In this document: piece by piece, positions 5,539 through 5,658 of the stretch
Layout: every line of letters starts with the position of its first letter
Position numbering within the stretch: position 1 is the first letter of the stretch
NCBI GenBank assembly: GCA_024640205.1
Contig: JAHEFL010000153.1
Span: 1 to 5,658, forward strand
Length of the DNA: 5,658 nt
Direction of reading: 5' to 3'
From: Flavobacteriales bacterium
Lineage (GTDB): Bacteria > Bacteroidota > Bacteroidia > Flavobacteriales_F > PHOS-HE28
The notes under the pieces: generated by a model
What the model was told of the DNA's origin: nothing
The model's database searches: none
Seen by the model: only the letters and a program-made list of their open reading frames with translations
Translations under genes and position numbers: made by a program

Positions 5539-5658
5539 CAGTGCTTCTTTGTTGTTTCTTCGGCCTGCCCCTCCGCCGCCGTCGCCAAGCGCATCTGTGC
5601 CTCCTTCGCACCCGCCGTTACGAAGCCTCGAAGCCTCTGCCGGGTCTCCCGCCGTCCG
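5538..5658 (-). CDS. C-terminal end of an unidentified protein, truncated by the window
   Basis: One minus-strand frame is open from the window edge to a TGA at 5538-5540 and gives 39 residues, ending with an EETTKKH tail. The segment is rich in Arg, Ala, Glu and Gln and predicts a charged, probably helical tail with no membrane segment. About three quarters of its third codon positions are G or C. The stop lies 9 nt before the ClpP-like ATG and overlaps its ribosome binding site, the spacing expected of an upstream operon partner. The rest of the gene is off the window, so no family can be given. One other frame is also open across this short stretch, so the evidence rests mainly on the stop and ribosome-binding-site arrangement. 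Confidence 0.5.
   Translation of the reverse strand, partial: GRRETRQRLRGFVTAGAKEAQMRLATAAEGQAEETTKKH

Overview
The window looks like a chromosomal stretch from a fairly GC-rich member of the Bacteroidota, probably a high-GC Flavobacteriales-type lineage. The evidence is content and style. There are two small outer-membrane beta-barrel proteins, one of them PorT-like, and an Omp85/BamA-TamA-type barrel. Several genes lack a recognisable Shine-Dalgarno sequence, and short TACTTTSG boxes resembling the Bacteroidota -7 element lie upstream of two start codons. The taxonomic call is an inference from the sequence, not a database match.

Layout, left to right. At 1-1017 (+) is the C-terminal part of an Omp85-superfamily barrel whose start lies off the window. 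At 1046-2680 (-) is a probable three-gene operon, transcribed right to left: a small secreted beta-barrel protein (2680-2114), a DUF502-type membrane protein (2092-1505) and a UPF0114/YqhA-type membrane protein (1495-1046). The gaps are 21 and 9 nt. At 2684-3409 (+) a PorT-like barrel protein starts only 3 nt from the divergent barrel gene. It converges on a secreted coiled-coil/SHOCT protein at 3460-3987 (-).

A gene-poor stretch at 3988-4283 holds a candidate promoter, a 12-bp-stem inverted repeat and a good intrinsic terminator for the next minus-strand gene. That gene (4284-4763) is predicted to have a tubby/LURP-one-like fold. A second intergenic stretch (4764-4961) carries two tandem hairpins. 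The right edge is a minus-strand pair: a compact ClpP-fold serine protease (4962-5528), preceded by the last 39 codons of an unidentified gene (5538-5658) whose stop codon overlaps the protease's ribosome binding site.

How the genes work together: most of the left two thirds concerns the cell envelope (three barrels, two inner-membrane proteins, one secreted coiled-coil protein). No metabolic pathway is visible. The most unusual protein is the short ClpP-like protease, which keeps an apparent Ser-His-Asp triad but lacks the N-terminal segment that forms the axial gate of ClpP. I see no mobile element, CRISPR array, tRNA or rRNA, and no clear evidence of a complete new multi-gene system.
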